From an uncultured Parvularculaceae bacterium (GTDB lineage: Bacteria; Pseudomonadota; Alphaproteobacteria; Caulobacterales; Parvularculaceae): a stretch of DNA of 46,222 nt. Every line of letters begins with the position of its first letter. Within the stretch, counting starts at the first letter, position 1. The position numbers and the translations under genes are program-made. A model generated the notes under the pieces. That model was not told the DNA's origin. It saw only the letters and a program-made list of their open reading frames with translations, and ran no database searches. Where the stretch lies: contig CAJXLJ010000021.1 of NCBI GenBank assembly GCA_913055785.1, positions 1-46,222 on the forward strand. Reading direction: 5' to 3'. Of the stretch, positions 44,585 to 46,222 are shown one piece after another.

Positions 44585-44938
44585 TTAGTGGTGTGCAGTG
44601 GACCAGTGTTTCCGGGCAGACTTGATCTGCGTTTTTGTAAGCCCGGTGTGCCGGCCCTCGATGAAATCGATACCTTCAATAATCCACCCGGCGATTTCCG
44701 GTTGAGTCAGATGGTAAAGATGATGGCGCCCGTCCCGGCGTTCCTCGACGAGACGGCTCGCGCGCAACAGTGCAAGGTGCTGCGATACGCGGGGCGCCGG
44801 AAGGTTGAGGATCTGGGCGAGGGAGTTGACGTCTTTTTCCTCGAAACGAAGTTCCTCAATCAACCTTATGCGGTCAGGGTGTGCTATGAGTTTGAAGATA
44901 TCGGATAGTTCCTTGGCGACCATCTCACGATTAGGCAT
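44585..44938 (-). CDS. ArsR-family regulator of the carbonic anhydrase / SulP operon
   Basis: 117 residues from ATG 44938, with GGAGG seven bases upstream (frame open to 44980). Winged helix: IFKLIAHPDRIRLIEEL, SLAQILNLPAPRVSQHLALLRASRLV and the wing ERRDGRHHLYHL. No cysteine is present, so it is not a thiol or As/Cd-thiolate sensor of the usual kind. Several His residues in the wing and at the C-terminus (WSTAHH) could bind metal, but this is speculative. First gene of the operon; an inverted repeat 59-90 bases upstream is a candidate operator. Confidence 0.9.
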   Translation of the reverse strand: MPNREMVAKELSDIFKLIAHPDRIRLIEELRFEEKDVNSLAQILNLPAPRVSQHLALLRASRLVEERRDGRHHLYHLTQPEIAGWIIEGIDFIEGRHTGLTKTQIKSARKHWSTAHH

Positions 44939-44996
44939 GACGGGTCCTCCCATATTTTGTTTTTTGCTGCGCGGGAGCATAGCGTAACCTGCATAT

Positions 44997-45028
44997 CTGC
45001 AAAAACATGCAATCTTGAAGTTTTGCAG
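44997..45028. promoter_or_regulatory. Inverted repeat upstream of arsR (candidate operator)
   Basis: CTGCAAAA (44997-45004) and TTTTGCAG (45021-45028), perfect 8-bp arms with a 16-base spacer. Further TGCA half-sites fall nearby (TGCATATC at 44990-44997, TGCAATC at 45008-45014). Placed where the arsR promoter should be, consistent with autoregulation. Confidence 0.5.
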
Positions 45029-45209
45029 GAAATAGGGGGCCTCGCGATGGTTTCAAGGCCTTGGCGGCGGTCGCGGCGGTTTTTTTTGGCGGCGCGCGCC
45101 GGGCGTGGTTTAGCGGATTACGGGCGGGCGGCGGCGGCCCGAATTGCTTCAAAATCTGTAGCGCGGCTATCCTTCTGTTCTCGGGTTAGAAATATCTGCC
45201 GCCATGGCC

Positions 45210-45237
45210 CTTGAGCTGCGCGATTGCGCCCCCATCT
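45210..45237 (+). promoter_or_regulatory. Heat-shock (RpoH) promoter of clpB
   Basis: -35 CTTGAG (45210-45215), 14-base spacer, -10 CCCCATCT (45230-45237). This nearly matches the sigma-32 consensus CTTGAA / CCCCATnT with correct spacing. Predicted start is near 45245, giving a leader of about 60 bases before the clpB ATG. Confidence 0.85.
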
Positions 45238-45305
45238 AGGTTAGGAATTCGGCGCCGCCTTGTTAGGGACGCTGTTAACCCTTTGACGCTCAACTGAGGT
45301 CGATG

Positions 45306-46222
45306 ATGCAATTTGAAAACTATACGGACCGCGCCCGCGGTCTGATTCAGGCCGCGCAAACGATCGCCCTGCGCGAAAACCACCAGCAATTCACCCCCGA
45401 ACATGTGCTCAAAGCCCTTCTGGACGACCAAGAAGGGCTTGCGGCGAACCTCATTCGCGCCGCCGGCGGCAAGCCCGAAGTGGCGCTACAGTTCACCGAC
45501 GAAGCGCTGTCGAAGTTGCCGCAGGTCGAGGGCGGGTCGGGGCAGATCTATATGGCGGCCCCGACGGCCAAGGTGTTCGCCGCAGCGGAAGAGGTCGGCA
45601 AGAAGGCGGGCGACAAGTTCGTCACCGCCGAGCGGCTGCTGACGGCGCTGGCGGTCGAGGCGCAGGCCGAGACCGCCGCGATCCTCAAGAAAGCCGGCGT
45701 AACGGCGGTCAAGCTCAACGAAGCGATTAACGACATTCGCAAAGGACGGACGGCTGACACCGCATCGGCGGAGCAGGCCTATGACGCCCTCAAGCGCTAC
45801 GCCCGCGATCTCACCGAAGCAGCGCGCGACGGCAAGCTCGATCCAGTGATCGGCCGCGATGAGGAAATCCGCCGCACCATGCAGGTGCTTTCCCGCCGGA
45901 CAAAGAATAATCCGGTGCTGATCGGCGAGCCCGGCGTCGGCAAGACCGCCATCGCCGAAGGCCTTGCGCTGCGCATCATCAACGGCGACGTGCCGGAAAG
46001 TTTGAAAGACAAGTCGCTCCTCGCGCTTGATATGGGCGCGCTGATCGCCGGCGCGAAATATCGCGGCGAGTTTGAGGAGCGGTTGAAAGCCGTGCTGCAG
46101 GAAGTGACCGGCGCGGCGGGTAAAATAATCCTGTTCATCGACGAGATGCACACGCTGGTCGGCGCCGGCAAGACGGACGGCGCGATGGATGCGTCGAACC
46201 TGTTGAAGCCGGCGCTCGCCCG
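45306..46222 (+). CDS. clpB: ATP-dependent chaperone ClpB, 5' part (cut by window edge)
   Basis: 305 codons present. The ClpB disaggregase works with DnaK to resolubilise aggregates after heat stress. N-terminal Clp_N repeats (about 1-145; [41 protein letters not shown]), linker [13 protein letters not shown], then the first AAA+ module with Walker A GEPGVGKT, pore loop [13 protein letters not shown] and Walker [15 protein letters not shown] lies six bases before ATG 45306; the ATG at 45303 is too close to it. The NBD2 and middle domain are beyond the edge. Confidence 0.96.
   Translation, partial: MQFENYTDRARGLIQAAQTIALRENHQQFTPEHVLKALLDDQEGLAANLIRAAGGKPEVALQFTDEALSKLPQVEGGSGQIYMAAPTAKVFAAAEEVGKKAGDKFVTAERLLTALAVEAQAETAAILKKAGVTAVKLNEAINDIRKGRTADTASAEQAYDALKRYARDLTEAARDGKLDPVIGRDEEIRRTMQVLSRRTKNNPVLIGEPGVGKTAIAEGLALRIINGDVPESLKDKSLLALDMGALIAGAKYRGEFEERLKAVLQEVTGAAGKIILFIDEMHTLVGAGKTDGAMDASNLLKPALA

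Larger units (their letters stand above)
44939..45305. other. 367-bp divergent intergenic region (arsR / clpB)
   Basis: No gene supported. From left to right it holds the arsR leader, a CTGCAAAA/TTTTGCAG inverted repeat, a G/C-rich stretch with a T8 run at about 45081-45088, and the clpB heat-shock promoter. Short frames across it have no ribosome sites. Confidence 0.6.

Noticed and set aside
1-46222. Prophage, CRISPR, transposon, tRNA or rRNA genes
   Set aside because: No regularly spaced repeats, transposase or integrase motifs, structural phage genes, or tRNA/rRNA sequences were found by reading. The holin-like gene alone is not evidence of a prophage.

Overview
The window reads as chromosomal DNA of a GC-rich alphaproteobacterium. 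The clues are an NDUFA12-type complex I accessory gene, a DUF2155 gene, an adenosylcobalamin-dependent ribonucleotide reductase, the aat / accC / accB / aroQ block, an MlaE permease with an N-terminal STAS domain, and a large TipN-like coiled-coil protein. An affinity with the Caulobacterales/Parvularculales side of the class is an inference. No rRNA, tRNA, CRISPR array, transposase or phage structural gene was seen.

Layout. 1-2586 (minus): a translationally coupled trio of a secreted cupredoxin-like protein, an orphan sensor histidine kinase and a secreted protein cut by the window edge. 2701-4956 (minus): a CHASE2 protein whose cyclase domain has lost its catalytic residues. 5118-8595 (plus): a four-gene MCE/Mla-type lipid transporter. 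8713-11769 (minus): a DUF1801/YdeI protein and the TipN-like protein. 12007-13450 (plus): an ArsR regulator with a perfect 24-bp operator across its start codon, plus two SRPBCC proteins. 13646-17344 (plus): a voltage-gated sodium-channel-like protein, isovaleryl-CoA dehydrogenase, a small eukaryotic-type kinase and an unknown protein. 17358-20471: a bestrophin-like protein, an outer-membrane barrel, and a CPA1-like antiporter without its ion-binding Asn-Asp pair. 20887-23658 (plus): a GTA-type holin-like protein, thiO and a lytic transglycosylase. 23855-28533 (minus): a pentapeptide-repeat protein and nrdJ.

28749-38037 is a housekeeping block: NDUFA12, mlaD and DUF2155 (plus), aat (minus), accC, accB and aroQ (minus), and thiS and thiG (plus). 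A four-gene TetR / HlyD / ABC efflux cassette (31029-34601) lies inside it, between aat and accC. Next come yghU and a two-gene operon of a membrane TIR protein and an anchored endonuclease/exonuclease/phosphatase (EEP) protein (39179-42012). This pair is the best candidate for an undescribed system. The window ends with an ArsR / beta-carbonic anhydrase / SulP operon (minus) closed by a strong terminator, and with the 5' part of clpB behind a textbook heat-shock promoter.

Three families of small non-coding repeats occupy the gaps. One is a palindromic REP-like family around CTTCATCCTGAGG at five loci, one of them an inverted dimer and two with interleaved arms. The second is a 69-bp direct repeat present twice, upstream of the arsR unit and of the channel gene. 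The third is a CCCCGC-loop-GCGGGG-ATGAGCGG hairpin just past the 3' ends of two minus-strand genes. Start codons were chosen by ribosome-binding sites where possible, so several are internal to the longest open frame.
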